Source: Candidatus Blautia intestinigallinarum (GTDB taxonomy: Bacteria; Bacillota; Clostridia; Lachnospirales; Lachnospiraceae). Taken from it: a stretch of DNA of 64,000 nt. Positions 24,426-34,136 of this stretch are shown in pieces. The number at the start of each line of letters is the position of its first letter. The first letter of the stretch is position 1. The DNA lies in contig DXIX01000027.1 of NCBI GenBank assembly GCA_019112635.1, positions 1 through 64,000 of the forward strand. Direction: 5' to 3'. Position numbers and translations under genes: made by a program. The notes beneath the pieces were generated by a model, which made no database searches, had not been told where the DNA came from, and saw only the letters and a program-made list of their open reading frames with translations.

Positions 24426-26525
24426 ATGGATATACAAAAACTGATTAAACCGAAGAGCATTGCGGTAGTGGGGGTTACAGACAAACCAGGATTCGGAAGA
24501 GGAGCTGCTCAGGGAGCTTTGAACAGCCGTATTGTGGAACATGCATATTTTGTACATCCCAAGAAGACCGAGCTTTTCGGGAAAAAATGTTATCCCAACA
24601 TTTCTTCTCTTCCGGAAGTTCCGGAATGTGTGGTACTTGCGACGAACTGTCATACAATTCCAGGACTTCTCGAGGAAGCCGGAGCATTCGGTGTGAAAGC
24701 CGCAGTGATTTATGCCAGCGGATTTTCAGAAGAAAACACAGAGGAAGGAATTGCTCTGGAAGAACAGGTCAAAGAAATTGCCAGAAAATATGATATGTGT
24801 ATCTGCGGACCCAACTGTATGGGAATGCTGAATAATGTGGATAAAATTAATCTCTGGGGCGGACATACCCACTGGGATTTGGAAGATGATGCCCACGGCA
24901 TCGCGATTATCGCACAAAGCGGTTTCATCTGTGCGGAGATTCTGAACACAGATTTCTTCAATATTTCCTATGAGATTTCCTCTGGAAACGGAAATATCGT
25001 GACTTTGGAAGAGTTCCTGGAATTTGTAGTGGAAGACGAGCACGTATCTGTTGTCGCCCTTTATTTGGAAGGTGTCCGTGATTCCGCAAGATTCTTAAGT
25101 GCTCTGAAAAAGGCGGCACAGATGCGCAAACCGGTTGTCATTTTGAAATCCGGAAGATCTGTGCGCGGAGCTATCTCTGCAGCTTCTCACACAGGCAGCA
25201 TGGCAGGATCCAACAAATCCTACATGAGTATTTTTGAAAAATATGGTGTGATTGTGGCGGAAACTTTGGAAGAATTCATGTGCCTGGCTCAGACTTTGAG
25301 TGTATTGAATGGAAACTTCCCGACCAAAAAAGAGGTGGCAGTTATCAGCTTCTCCGGTGGAGAGAGTACTCTGAGTGCAGACATCGCTGAGGAAGTCGGC
25401 GTGGAACTGGCGGAGATTTCCCAGGAGACGAAGGATAAGTTGAAACAATACATACCGGCTTATGCCTCCGCAAAGAATCCTCTGGACGCTACCACAACAC
25501 TGTTCCATGAAGATGAGAAGACAGTTGGCGTTCTGAAATCTTTCAACGATGATCCGGCTGTGGGATTGATCACAGTTGGTGTCAACGTGAAGAAAGATGA
25601 CGATCTGACCACTTCTGATATGTGTAAGAGTATCGCACATGCAAAAGAGCTGGGAGTTACAAAACCAGTAGTTGCGATACCTTCTCTGGAAGGATACCGT
25701 TACCGTGGATCCAGAAGAATTCTGGAAGATGCAGGGGTTCCGCTGATGTCCTCCATGGGAACTTCCTTTACCGCATTGAAGAAACTGCTGGATTTCGCGG
25801 ATTACGATTACAAAGAGCACAACCTGGAATCCTGTGTGCCGAAAGACCATGAAGGAGCAGAATCCTATGCGCTCTCTGAGTATGACAGCAAAGAAGAGAT
25901 GAAACAGTATGGAGTTCCGGTGCCGGCTCAGGCGATTGCCAGAAGTGTGGATGAGATCCGCGAGGCAGTAAAAGGAATGAAATATCCGCTTGCTCTGAAG
26001 ATCAACTCTTCAGAAATTCTGCACAAGACAGAGGCAGGCGGCGTGAAGCTTCATATTCAAAATGAAGAGGAAGCAGCCGCGGCTTACAACGAGATCATGG
26101 AGAATGTGGCAAGAACCAGCCCGGGCAAGAAGACCGATGGAATTCTGGTACAGGAGATGGCTCCCTCAGGTGTGGAGATCATCATCGGTGTGACCAACGA
26201 CAAACAGTTCGGCCCTATGCTGTTGGTAGGTCTTGGCGGAATCTATGTGGAAGTATTTAAGGATGCAGCTTTGTATCCGGTTCCTCTGAACAAAGGGGAG
26301 GCCATGAATATGCTGAAATCCTTGAAGAGCTACAAGCTGCTCACCGGATATCGGGGATCAAAACCCTGTGACCTGGATGCTCTCACAGATATGATGGTGA
26401 AAATTTCGGATTATGCTTATGCCCACAAGGATGAGATCAAAGAGATGGATCTGAACCCGGTATTTGTATATCCGCAGGGTGAAGGAGTCTGCGCGGTAGA
26501 CGCGTTGATCGTGAAATATAAATAA
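24426..26525 (+). CDS. Acyl-CoA synthetase (ADP-forming), fused alpha-beta
   Basis: 699-residue enzyme that converts acyl-CoA, ADP and phosphate to acid, CoA and ATP. The N-terminal CoA-binding domain (KPKSIAVVGVTDKPGFGRGA) and succinyl-CoA ligase-like domains occupy about 1-460, with the phospho-His region SAASHTGSMAGS (H255). The C-terminal ATP-grasp domain (about 480-699) has LALKINSSEILHKTEAGGV and VQEMAPSGVEIIIGV. Alpha and beta subunits are fused in one chain, as in many bacteria and archaea. It sits 22 bases after the oxidoreductase genes, so it should harvest the acyl-CoA they make as ATP. AcsD-type acetate or aryl/branched acid specificity cannot be read off. Confidence 0.9.
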   Translation: MDIQKLIKPKSIAVVGVTDKPGFGRGAAQGALNSRIVEHAYFVHPKKTELFGKKCYPNISSLPEVPECVVLATNCHTIPGLLEEAGAFGVKAAVIYASGFSEENTEEGIALEEQVKEIARKYDMCICGPNCMGMLNNVDKINLWGGHTHWDLEDDAHGIAIIAQSGFICAEILNTDFFNISYEISSGNGNIVTLEEFLEFVVEDEHVSVVALYLEGVRDSARFLSALKKAAQMRKPVVILKSGRSVRGAISAASHTGSMAGSNKSYMSIFEKYGVIVAETLEEFMCLAQTLSVLNGNFPTKKEVAVISFSGGESTLSADIAEEVGVELAEISQETKDKLKQYIPAYASAKNPLDATTTLFHEDEKTVGVLKSFNDDPAVGLITVGVNVKKDDDLTTSDMCKSIAHAKELGVTKPVVAIPSLEGYRYRGSRRILEDAGVPLMSSMGTSFTALKKLLDFADYDYKEHNLESCVPKDHEGAESYALSEYDSKEEMKQYGVPVPAQAIARSVDEIREAVKGMKYPLALKINSSEILHKTEAGGVKLHIQNEEEAAAAYNEIMENVARTSPGKKTDGILVQEMAPSGVEIIIGVTNDKQFGPMLLVGLGGIYVEVFKDAALYPVPLNKGEAMNMLKSLKSYKLLTGYRGSKPCDLDALTDMMVKISDYAYAHKDEIKEMDLNPVFVYPQGEGVCAVDALIVKYK

Positions 26526-26553
26526 AGAAGCCAAAGAGACAGGGGGAATGAAA

Positions 26554-27807
26554 ATGGCTGAATTTACAATGACAGCATCGAATGCGACAGGAAAGGGAAA
26601 ACCAGATCCCAGCTTTAGTTCTGCTGGGGACGCAGGTACTGCGATTGCGAAGTACGGAAAAGAGAACGTGACAGATGCGACTTTGGGTGTCTTAAAAGAC
26701 GAGAACGGAGATTTCCTGGCAATGCCTACAGTAGATAAAATCTATCGTGAGCTTCCGGCCAATGAACTGATGGATTATGCTCCGATTCCCGGACTGAAGG
26801 ATTTCCTGGATGCAGCGATAGAGAGCGCATTCCGCGGACATCAGCCGAAGAATACCTACACAGGCGCTGTGGCAACTCCAGGCGGTACCGGTGGTGTTCA
26901 TCATATGATCTTTAACTATGTGGAGAAAGGTCAGAAATTCGTGATTCCGAACTGGCACTGGGGTCCATACCGTGAGATTGCGGAAGAGAACGGAAGAGAA
27001 TGGGAAATCTACCAGATGTTCGATGAGAATAACAATTTCTCAAGAGAAAATCTGAAAAATGCAGTGCTGAAACTTCTGGAGACACAGGACAGTGTTATGA
27101 CGATCTTCAATACACCGGCTCACAATCCTTCTGGTTATACCATGACCAATGAAGACTGGGAAGATATCATGAACTTCTACCGTGAATGTGCAAAACGCCC
27201 GGGCAAGAAGATTATTATTCTGTGGGATATGGCATATACCGATTATGCCGGAGATCCGGATGAAGTCAGAGAATTCCTGAAATATTTCGATGATCTTCCA
27301 GAGAATATTCTCCTGGCAGTAGCTTACAGTATGTCAAAATCCTACCTGATTTATGGAATGCGTTCCGGTGCTCTGATCGGTGTATCTTCCTCAAAAGAAG
27401 TGGCAGATGAATTCGCCAATGTGAACACATTCTCCAACCGTGCTACCTGGTCAAACGGAAGCCGTGGAGCACAGAGACTTCTGGCAAATATCAAGGCAGA
27501 CCCGCAGCTGGAAGCACAGATCGACAAAGAGCGCGCTCAGTTCAGTGAGATGCTGACAAACCGTGCGAAGATCTTTGTGAAAGAGGCAGCGGAAGTGGGT
27601 CTTCATATTCTTCCTTATGAGGCTGGATTCTTCATCACAGTTCCGGCAAAAGATTCCGCAGTACTGGCAGACAAACTGGCTCATCAGAACATTTTCGTGA
27701 TTCCGCTCAAAGACGGTATCCGGCTGGCGATGAGTGCGGTGCCAACCAGTAAGGTACCGGGACTGGCCGGAAAGATTAAAGCAGTTTTTGCCGGACATGA
27801 AGTATAG
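26554..27807 (+). CDS. PLP-dependent aminotransferase, class I/II
   Basis: 417-residue aminotransferase. PIPGLKDFLDAA, NTPAHNPSGYTMT, and the PLP lysine in AYSMSKSYLIYGMRSG are present; the C-terminal GIRLAMSAVP holds the substrate Arg. ATG 26554 is a normal distance from AGGGGGA; ATG 26548 directly abuts it. It lies 28 bases after the acyl-CoA synthetase gene. In this setting it should convert an amino acid to the 2-oxoacid used by the oxidoreductase. The closest broad relatives are aromatic/aspartate-type transaminases. Confidence 0.88.
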   Translation: MAEFTMTASNATGKGKPDPSFSSAGDAGTAIAKYGKENVTDATLGVLKDENGDFLAMPTVDKIYRELPANELMDYAPIPGLKDFLDAAIESAFRGHQPKNTYTGAVATPGGTGGVHHMIFNYVEKGQKFVIPNWHWGPYREIAEENGREWEIYQMFDENNNFSRENLKNAVLKLLETQDSVMTIFNTPAHNPSGYTMTNEDWEDIMNFYRECAKRPGKKIIILWDMAYTDYAGDPDEVREFLKYFDDLPENILLAVAYSMSKSYLIYGMRSGALIGVSSSKEVADEFANVNTFSNRATWSNGSRGAQRLLANIKADPQLEAQIDKERAQFSEMLTNRAKIFVKEAAEVGLHILPYEAGFFITVPAKDSAVLADKLAHQNIFVIPLKDGIRLAMSAVPTSKVPGLAGKIKAVFAGHEV

Positions 27808-27908
27808 AAGTGCGGGATGGGGTGTTTTTACAAAGTTAGTAACTTGTTGCTGAATTGAGGAGGATTAAGCGACTCGATTCCATATTTGTAAGAAAGTGAG
27901 AAGAAAAT

Positions 27909-29333
27909 ATGGATAGTAGAACAGTTATCATTGCAGTGGTTGCAATTTATTTTATTGCTTTGTTGGTAATCGGCTTTGTGACAAAGGGAAAGAACGAAGA
28001 GGTTGATGATTTCCTGGTGGCCGGCCGTAACGTAGGTCTGTGGGTGGGAGCCTTTTCCATCGCGGCAGTTCAGGTAGGCGCCGGAGTTATCATTGGCGGT
28101 GCAGAGACAGGTGCAGAACATGGTGTCTGGCCTGGTATGTACTACTCTTTAGGATGTGGCCTTGGATGTATTATAGCAGGTATCTTCATAGCAGGACGTA
28201 TGAGGGATATCGAAGGCGTGGTGCCGATGGATTATTTCGAAGCCCGTTTTGGTAAATATAAAGTGGTTCGTGGCTGGGCTTGGCTGAGTAACGTGCCTTC
28301 CATGTTGGGTATCTTCATCTCCCAGATCCTTGCCTGTGGAAGTATTTTGTCCGCATTCGGACTTCCATTCTCCGCAAGCATCATTATCTGCGCACTGGTT
28401 GTCCTGGTGTCTGCGGTTATGGGTGGTATGTGGTCTGTGGCCATTGGAAATACCGTCCAGATGCTGGTTATCATGATCGGTATTCCGGTTGCGGCAATTA
28501 TGACTCTGGTGAATTTGAATAATGCCGGTGTTCCGGTAGGAGAGATTTTCTCGATTCCGTTTATTCCGGACGGACTGTTCAGTACATTTATTTATCAGGT
28601 AACTCCGATGTTGGTGTCCATCTCTGTATCTTATGACGCATTCCTGCGTTATCAGGCGGCAAAAGATGTGAAGACTGCAAAATGGGCTTGTATCCTTGGC
28701 GGAATTATCACAATTTTTGTAGGTACCGCCGCTTCTATCGTAGGTACCGCAGGACATAGCCTGTTTCCAGAGCAGAGTTATGCCAATACATTTGCTTATA
28801 CCGTAAGTGAGGTTTTGCCGGCACTAATTGCGGCAGTTGTGGTTGTGGCAGTTCTGGCAGCGGCGATGTCCTCCGCAAGTGGTCTTCTGATTGGTCTGAG
28901 CAGCTCCTTCTCTGTAGACCTCTACAAAGGTGTTATGCATCCTGACAAACAGATGAAAGATCTTCCGAAGGCAAAGACAATTGCGCAGGCAACAGTGGTG
29001 GTTGCATGTATCGTGGGTACTCTTTTGAGTTTTAAAATTGACAATCTGCTGGATGCGATCATTTTGTTCAACTATCCGTACATGGGATCTGTCCTGGTAC
29101 CATTGCTGGCAGCTCTGTTCTATAAGAACGCTACCGTGAAAGGATGTTTTGCAGCAATGTTCGCAGGCGGCGCAGTCGGAACGGTATCCTTTGTGGGCGG
29201 TCTGGCCGGTTTCTTGAATCCGGATATGGGATTGTTCATTGCTTACCTTGTGGGTCTGGTTGTCCTGGTGATCGTAAGCTCCATGGATCCGAAGAAGTGC
29301 CCGATGGTAGATCATAAAGCTCATAAAGTATGA
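27909..29333 (+). CDS. Sodium:solute symporter family protein (SSS)
   Basis: 474-residue inner membrane carrier with about 13 hydrophobic segments. The first segments and the GAFSIAAVQVGAGVIIGGAE block match the SSS family (panthothenate/proline type), with Na+-site residues in the usual place. It is the fifth enzyme/transport step in the same direction as the oxidoreductase cluster, 101 bases after the aminotransferase gene, and probably imports the amino acid that is oxidised. Substrate is unknown. Confidence 0.88.
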   Translation: MDSRTVIIAVVAIYFIALLVIGFVTKGKNEEVDDFLVAGRNVGLWVGAFSIAAVQVGAGVIIGGAETGAEHGVWPGMYYSLGCGLGCIIAGIFIAGRMRDIEGVVPMDYFEARFGKYKVVRGWAWLSNVPSMLGIFISQILACGSILSAFGLPFSASIIICALVVLVSAVMGGMWSVAIGNTVQMLVIMIGIPVAAIMTLVNLNNAGVPVGEIFSIPFIPDGLFSTFIYQVTPMLVSISVSYDAFLRYQAAKDVKTAKWACILGGIITIFVGTAASIVGTAGHSLFPEQSYANTFAYTVSEVLPALIAAVVVVAVLAAAMSSASGLLIGLSSSFSVDLYKGVMHPDKQMKDLPKAKTIAQATVVVACIVGTLLSFKIDNLLDAIILFNYPYMGSVLVPLLAALFYKNATVKGCFAAMFAGGAVGTVSFVGGLAGFLNPDMGLFIAYLVGLVVLVIVSSMDPKKCPMVDHKAHKV

Positions 29334-29399
29334 TGTGTTTACCTCTAAAAATCAAAGAATAAAACCTTTGAGAAGTAATGGTATTTTGAGGGTGTAGAA

Positions 29400-29460
29400 A
29401 AGATTGCTGAGTTGTTTGAGATTGTTCAAGGACTCAGCAATCTTGCTTTCTGGAATTTTT
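29400..29460 (+). terminator. Terminator after the symporter gene
   Basis: AAGATTGCTGAGT (29400-29412) and ACTCAGCAATCTT (29432-29444) form a perfect 13-bp stem with a 19-base loop; a loose T tract (GCTTTCTGGAATTTTT) follows. It separates the symporter from the MFS gene, so termination may be partial. Confidence 0.7.
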
Positions 29461-29481
29461 AAAGAAAGGAAAAAAGTGAAC

Positions 29482-30744
29482 ATGAAAAAGACAGGCAAAT
29501 TGCATTATGGCTGGATTTTATGCTTTACAAGCTGTCTGATGCTGACAGGAGGAGCCGGGATCGTGATCAACTCAGCGAACCAGTTTCTCAAACCAGTGAC
29601 AGAAGCTTTCGGTATTTCGAGAGGGCAGTTTTCTTTTTATATTTCCTGTCTCTCAATTACATCCATGATTGTGAGCCCGTTTATCGGTAAAATTTTCAGT
29701 AAATTTCCACCGAAGAGGGTTGTGATCTTTGGAGGGCTTTTGATGGTATGCTGCTGGCTGGGATTGTCTGTGGCTCCGAATATTTATTTCTTCTATGTCT
29801 TAGGACTTTTGATTGGAACGGGATCTTCTCTGACAGGAATGGTCTGCGTCAGCATTTTGATGAATAACTGGTTTGTGGAACGAAAAGGAACTGCTATGGG
29901 AATCGCACTCACAGGAACGGGTATTGGAAGTATGATCTTCAATCCTCTGGCGAGTAAGCTGATTGTGGAGTGTGGTTATCAGGCGGCCTATCGCTGGCTG
30001 GGACTTATCTGTATTCTGGCACTTCTTCCTTACATGATCGCATTCCGCTATCAGCCTTCAGAGATTGGCTTAAAACCAGTGGGTGTGGAGCAGCTGACAG
30101 CCGGAAGTGACGGGAAAGAGGCTGTCCATGTAGTCACAGGACTTACCCGGGGAGAGGCCATGCGCCGGCCGGAATTTTATGCGGTGTGCTTCATTGCATT
30201 CGGACTGAGCGGAACCTGCCAGGGACTTTATAATCATTTGATGGCATATTTCACAGACATTGGTTTTGGACAGGTAAAGGCTGCGTCTTTTATCAGCATT
30301 ATCGGTTTTACACTGGCTGTGGGAAAAGTAGGAGCAGGGTGGCTGAATGATAAGATTGGCCTGAAGAAAAGCTTTACGCTGCTGGTGGGATTGTCCGTGT
30401 TGGGAATGATCATGCTGAATTTCGCTTCCAGCGGCGGGGTGGCGATTGTGGCCTCCTTCCTGTTTGGCTTTGCAATGGCGGCACCCTTTGTTCTCTCGCC
30501 GCTTTTGACGACATTTACTTTTGGCTCCAAAGATTTTGCAAATATTTATGGTACTATTACCATTTTCACATTCCTGGGGCCGATTTTGATGCCTCCTCTG
30601 TCCGGTATGATTTATGATTTGAATGGAAGCTATTTCTGGGCTTTCGTGGTCTGCACAGTCATTGAGGCAGCGAGTCTTCTGATTGGACTGGTACTGCTGA
30701 ATGGAGGCGGGTACGAAAAACTGCGGGCAGCGAAGGAGAGTTGA
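29482..30744 (+). CDS. MFS transporter, OFA-like
   Basis: 420-residue major facilitator with 12 membrane segments, opening HYGWILCFTSCLMLTGGAG, a pattern of the oxalate/formate antiporter (OFA) group of carboxylate carriers. The loop between segments 2 and 3 (GKIFSKFPPKRVVIFGG) is typical. ATG 29482 is 11 bases after AAAGGA; the in-frame GTG at 29476 is a possible alternative. A longer reading from 29404 would start inside the terminator stem. It may export the organic acid produced by the upstream cluster; the GntR gene downstream has its own promoter. Confidence 0.85.
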   Translation: MKKTGKLHYGWILCFTSCLMLTGGAGIVINSANQFLKPVTEAFGISRGQFSFYISCLSITSMIVSPFIGKIFSKFPPKRVVIFGGLLMVCCWLGLSVAPNIYFFYVLGLLIGTGSSLTGMVCVSILMNNWFVERKGTAMGIALTGTGIGSMIFNPLASKLIVECGYQAAYRWLGLICILALLPYMIAFRYQPSEIGLKPVGVEQLTAGSDGKEAVHVVTGLTRGEAMRRPEFYAVCFIAFGLSGTCQGLYNHLMAYFTDIGFGQVKAASFISIIGFTLAVGKVGAGWLNDKIGLKKSFTLLVGLSVLGMIMLNFASSGGVAIVASFLFGFAMAAPFVLSPLLTTFTFGSKDFANIYGTITIFTFLGPILMPPLSGMIYDLNGSYFWAFVVCTVIEAASLLIGLVLLNGGGYEKLRAAKES

Positions 30745-30780
30745 GATACAAAACAGTACAGAATACGTCTATATTTTCTC

Positions 30781-30809
30781 TTGAAAGAATGGCAGTTCTG
30801 CTGTACAAT
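30781..30809 (+). promoter_or_regulatory. Sigma-A promoter of the GntR gene
   Basis: TTGAAA (30781-30786) and TACAAT (30804-30809) are 17 bases apart, 30 bases before the start codon. Confidence 0.75.
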
Positions 30810-30839
30810 AGAGTAGAATTTTAGAGGAGGAAAGTGCGT

Positions 30840-31499
30840 ATGGGGCTAGCAAAGGCAAATTTGTCAGATCAGATTTATGAGATGCTCAGGGAAGATATTG
30901 TACATCAGAGAATAAAGTGCGGAGAGAAAATGACGGTGAAGATGTTGGTGGAACGTTTTCAGGTAAGCGCCACACCTGTCCGTGAGGCTTTGGTCCGCCT
31001 CGCGCAGGAAAAACTGGTCACTTATCATCCCAACGCGGGTGCCAGCGTGATCGAACTCACCGACAATGATATCCGGGAGCTCTATGAATTTGTGGGAGAT
31101 GTGGACAGTCTGGCAATTTATTACGCATCGAGGCATCCGGACAACGAGGAGCTGATAGAGAAGCTTAAGGAGAATCTGAAAAAGAGCCGGGAACTGATAG
31201 GAGTAGAGAATGCAGATATGTGGAATGCCTCTACCGATGAGTTCCATATGCTGTTTTTGGATTACTGCCAGAATTCAAGGCTTATGGAAGCTGCAGAGCG
31301 TGTGAGAAGCCAGCTGGGAATTGTGAGTAATCAATGTGGAAATTTTCTTTCTTTGCAGGAGCAGATCTGCCGATTTCATGAGGAAATCTTTGAGGCTTAT
31401 GAGCGCGGCGATGTTCAAGCGGCGATGGATCTGATGAAGCAGCATATGAGTGAGTCTCTGATTGAGGAGCAACGTTTGCTGAGAGAAGAGGAAAAATAA
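30840..31499 (+). CDS. GntR family regulator, FadR-type (FCD domain)
   Basis: 219-residue DNA-binding regulator. A winged helix-turn-helix occupies 5-70 (VERFQVSATPVREALVRLAQEKLV) and an FCD ligand domain follows, with metal-binding-like His positions (DEFHMLFL and the later FHEEIFEAYERGD and MKQHM). GAGGAGG lies 9 bases before ATG 30840. FCD regulators usually respond to small organic acids; the MFS carrier and amino-acid oxidation genes just upstream are the likeliest targets. Confidence 0.9.
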   Translation: MGLAKANLSDQIYEMLREDIVHQRIKCGEKMTVKMLVERFQVSATPVREALVRLAQEKLVTYHPNAGASVIELTDNDIRELYEFVGDVDSLAIYYASRHPDNEELIEKLKENLKKSRELIGVENADMWNASTDEFHMLFLDYCQNSRLMEAAERVRSQLGIVSNQCGNFLSLQEQICRFHEEIFEAYERGDVQAAMDLMKQHMSESLIEEQRLLREEEK

Positions 31500-31504
31500 A
31501 AGTG

Positions 31505-31541
31505 ATACCTTTGTTTTGCGGGAAACAAAGGTATTTTTTTT
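31505..31541 (+). terminator. Terminator of the GntR gene
   Basis: ATACCTTTGTTT and AAACAAAGGTAT form a perfect 12-bp stem, followed by eight T. The T tract overlaps the -35 box of the next promoter. Confidence 0.95.
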
Positions 31542-31568
31542 GCAAAAGCATAAGAAATCTGGTATAAT
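31540..31568 (+). promoter_or_regulatory. Sigma-A promoter of gdpP-rplI-dnaB
   Basis: TTGCAA (31540-31545) and a perfect TATAAT (31563-31568) are 17 bases apart. Confidence 0.85.
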
Positions 31569-31629
31569 GAGCTGTATATATGGGATTTTACCGAAATGAA
31601 AATTTAAGTTGCTGAAGTGTGGGAAAAGT

Positions 31630-33672
31630 ATGAAAAAAGAATTTAAATTACGGGGACAATTGAAGAAATTCATGCGCTGGCCGGTTTTTCTGTCCGTTCT
31701 TTTAATCGGCATGGATATTGGCGTGTATTTCCTGAATGTGAAAGCAGGGGTCCTGGTTACGGTGATTGTGGTTCTGTATATCGCCATCGCAGCGGCTCTG
31801 TACTTCTACAACAAGCCAATTATCCTCAATGAGCTGATCGATTTTGCCAATCAATATGATCAGCTGGAGCAGAGAATGCTGGAAAATCTGGCAGTTCCTT
31901 ACGGCTTGGTGAACTCAGAAGGCAAGCTTTTGTGGGGAAACCGGAATCTCATGGAAATGCTGGGCAAGGACAAGGTCAAGAAAAGAGTCTCTTACCTGTT
32001 TCCGGAGATCACGGAAGACAACCTTCCCCAGGGAAAAAAGCGAGCAGAGATCGAGATTGCATATGAGGAGCGGATTTACAATGCGGTCATGCATCAGATT
32101 TCTCTGGAGGAGCTGGTGAATAAGACCGGATTTCTTGAGGCAGTGGGCGAGAAGCCGTTTATCTATGCGATGTATCTGTTTGATGTGACAGAGCTGAGTA
32201 CTTACAAGAAAAAGAGCGAAGAAGACAAGCTTGTGATTGCGGAAGCTTATCTGGATAACTATGATGAGGCACTGGAGAGTGTGGAGGAAGTACGCCGGGC
32301 TCTTCTGATTGCATTGATTGACCGTAAGATTACGAAATATTTTTCGAATTACGGCGGTCTGGTGAGAAAGCTGGAGAAAGATAAATATTTCCTGATTATG
32401 CAGATGTCTTCTCTGAGAAAACTGCAGGAAGAACGTTTCCATATTCTGGACGAGGTGAAGACCGTGAATATCGGCAATGAGATGTCATTGACTTTGAGCA
32501 TCGGAATCGGTGTCAACGGAGCCACCTACGGGCAGAGTTACGAGTATTCCAGAGTGGCCATGGAGATGGCGCTGGGACGGGGCGGAGATCAGGTAGTCAT
32601 TAAAAATGGAAACAACATTACGTATTTCGGCGGAAAATCCCAGCAGATGGAAAAAGCGACGCGTGTGAAAGCACGCGTGAAAGCCCAGGCTCTTTCTGAG
32701 ATTATCAGTACCAAAGAGCGTGTGGTGGTGATGGGACATAAGATCACGGATGTGGACGCTTTCGGAGCGGCTGTGGGAATTTACCGGGCGGCAAAGACGT
32801 TGGGAAGACCTGCCCACATAGTGGTCAATGATCCGACGACGTCCATCCGTCCTCTGATGGCCGGTTACCTGGAAAACCAGGATTATGAGCCGGACATGTT
32901 TGTCACCAGCCAGCAGGCAAAAGAGATGGTGGATCAAAGCACGGTGGTAGTTGTGGTGGATACCAATAAGCCAAGCTACACGGAATGTGAGGATTTGCTG
33001 TATATGACAAAGACCATCGTAGTTCTGGATCACCACCGCAGAGGCAGTGAAGTGATTCAGAATGCGGTACTGTCTTATGTGGAGCCTTATGCCTCCTCTG
33101 CCTGTGAGATGGTTGCGGAGATTCTTCAGTACATGTCTGATGGCATCCGAATCCGCAGTCTGGAGGCAGACAGCATGTATGCCGGAATCATCATTGATAC
33201 CAATAACTTCCTGTCAAAGGCGGGAGTGAGAACCTTCGAGGCAGCGGCGTTTCTGAGAAGATGCGGCGCAGATGTGACGAGGGTGCGCAAGATGTTGAGA
33301 GATGATCTGGACTCCTATAAGGCGAGAGCTGCGGCAATCCGGGATGCGGAGATTTACAGAAATGATTTTATCATGGGCGTCTGCCCGAGCAAAGGGCTGA
33401 AAAGCCCGACCGTAGTGGGGGCACAGGCAGCGAATGAACTGTTGGATGTGGAGGGAATCAAGGCATCCTTTGTACTGACCAGCTATCACAATGTGATCTA
33501 TATCAGTGCCCGGTCTATTGATGAAGTGAACGTCCAGGTGATCATGGAAAAATTGGGCGGCGGAGGACACTTGAATGTGGCCGGCGCTCAGGTCAGTGGT
33601 TATACGATGACAGAAACCCTGAATATGATTAAGAATATTATTAATGAAATGAAAGAACAAGGAGATTTATAA
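31630..33672 (+). CDS. gdpP: Cyclic-di-AMP phosphodiesterase GdpP
   Basis: 680-residue membrane protein that hydrolyses c-di-AMP. Two membrane segments at the N-terminus (about 20-60) are followed by a PAS-like region (about 80-190), a degenerate GGDEF domain (about 195-330) and the DHH/DHHA1 phosphodiesterase (about 360-680). Metal-binding residues are visible: H370, D374 and D376 in MGHKITDVDAFG, D467-H468-H469 in VLDHHRRG, and GGGGH near the C-terminus. ATG 31630 is preferred over an in-frame TTG at 31609. Its stop overlaps the rplI ATG by one base. Confidence 0.95.
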   Translation: MKKEFKLRGQLKKFMRWPVFLSVLLIGMDIGVYFLNVKAGVLVTVIVVLYIAIAAALYFYNKPIILNELIDFANQYDQLEQRMLENLAVPYGLVNSEGKLLWGNRNLMEMLGKDKVKKRVSYLFPEITEDNLPQGKKRAEIEIAYEERIYNAVMHQISLEELVNKTGFLEAVGEKPFIYAMYLFDVTELSTYKKKSEEDKLVIAEAYLDNYDEALESVEEVRRALLIALIDRKITKYFSNYGGLVRKLEKDKYFLIMQMSSLRKLQEERFHILDEVKTVNIGNEMSLTLSIGIGVNGATYGQSYEYSRVAMEMALGRGGDQVVIKNGNNITYFGGKSQQMEKATRVKARVKAQALSEIISTKERVVVMGHKITDVDAFGAAVGIYRAAKTLGRPAHIVVNDPTTSIRPLMAGYLENQDYEPDMFVTSQQAKEMVDQSTVVVVVDTNKPSYTECEDLLYMTKTIVVLDHHRRGSEVIQNAVLSYVEPYASSACEMVAEILQYMSDGIRIRSLEADSMYAGIIIDTNNFLSKAGVRTFEAAAFLRRCGADVTRVRKMLRDDLDSYKARAAAIRDAEIYRNDFIMGVCPSKGLKSPTVVGAQAANELLDVEGIKASFVLTSYHNVIYISARSIDEVNVQVIMEKLGGGGHLNVAGAQVSGYTMTETLNMIKNIINEMKEQGDL

Positions 33673-34118
33673 TGAAGGTAATATTGTTGCAGGATGTAAA
33701 ATCCTTGGGAAAAGCAGGAGACATTGTAAAAGTAAGTGATGGTTATGCAAGAAATATGATTCTTCCCAAGAAGCTGGGTGTGGAGGCAACTCCCAAGAAT
33801 CTGAACGATCTGAAGCTGAAAAAAGCCAATGAAGAGAAGGTGGCGCAGGAGAATTATGAGGCGGCTCTGGCTTTTGCAAAAGATCTGGAAGACAAGGAAG
33901 TAGTTGTAAAGCTGAAAGTGGGAGAGGGAGGAAAAATCTTCGGCTCTGTGTCTACCAAAGAGATTTCTGAGGCGGCAAAAGAGCAGCTGAATCTGGACAT
34001 TGACAAGAGAAAACTGCAGCTTCCCTCACCGATTAAGATATTGGGAGTTACGCAGGTTCCGGTGAGACTTCACCCGAAGGTGACCGGACAGCTGAAAGTG
34101 TTCGTGAAGGAAGCGTAA
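33672..34118 (+). CDS. rplI: 50S ribosomal protein L9
   Basis: 148-residue ribosomal protein. The N-terminal MKVILLQDVKSLGKAGDIVKV and GYARNMILPKKLG are diagnostic. Overlaps gdpP by one base (TAATG) and stands before dnaB, the usual Firmicutes order. Confidence 0.97.
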   Translation: MKVILLQDVKSLGKAGDIVKVSDGYARNMILPKKLGVEATPKNLNDLKLKKANEEKVAQENYEAALAFAKDLEDKEVVVKLKVGEGGKIFGSVSTKEISEAAKEQLNLDIDKRKLQLPSPIKILGVTQVPVRLHPKVTGQLKVFVKEA

Positions 34119-34136
34119 GAGTAGGAGGAAGGCTGT

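Noticed and set aside
25095-25850. Minus-strand reading of 251 codons inside the acyl-CoA synthetase gene
   Set aside because: Antisense shadow of a gene with clear domains; no family resemblance or ribosome site.
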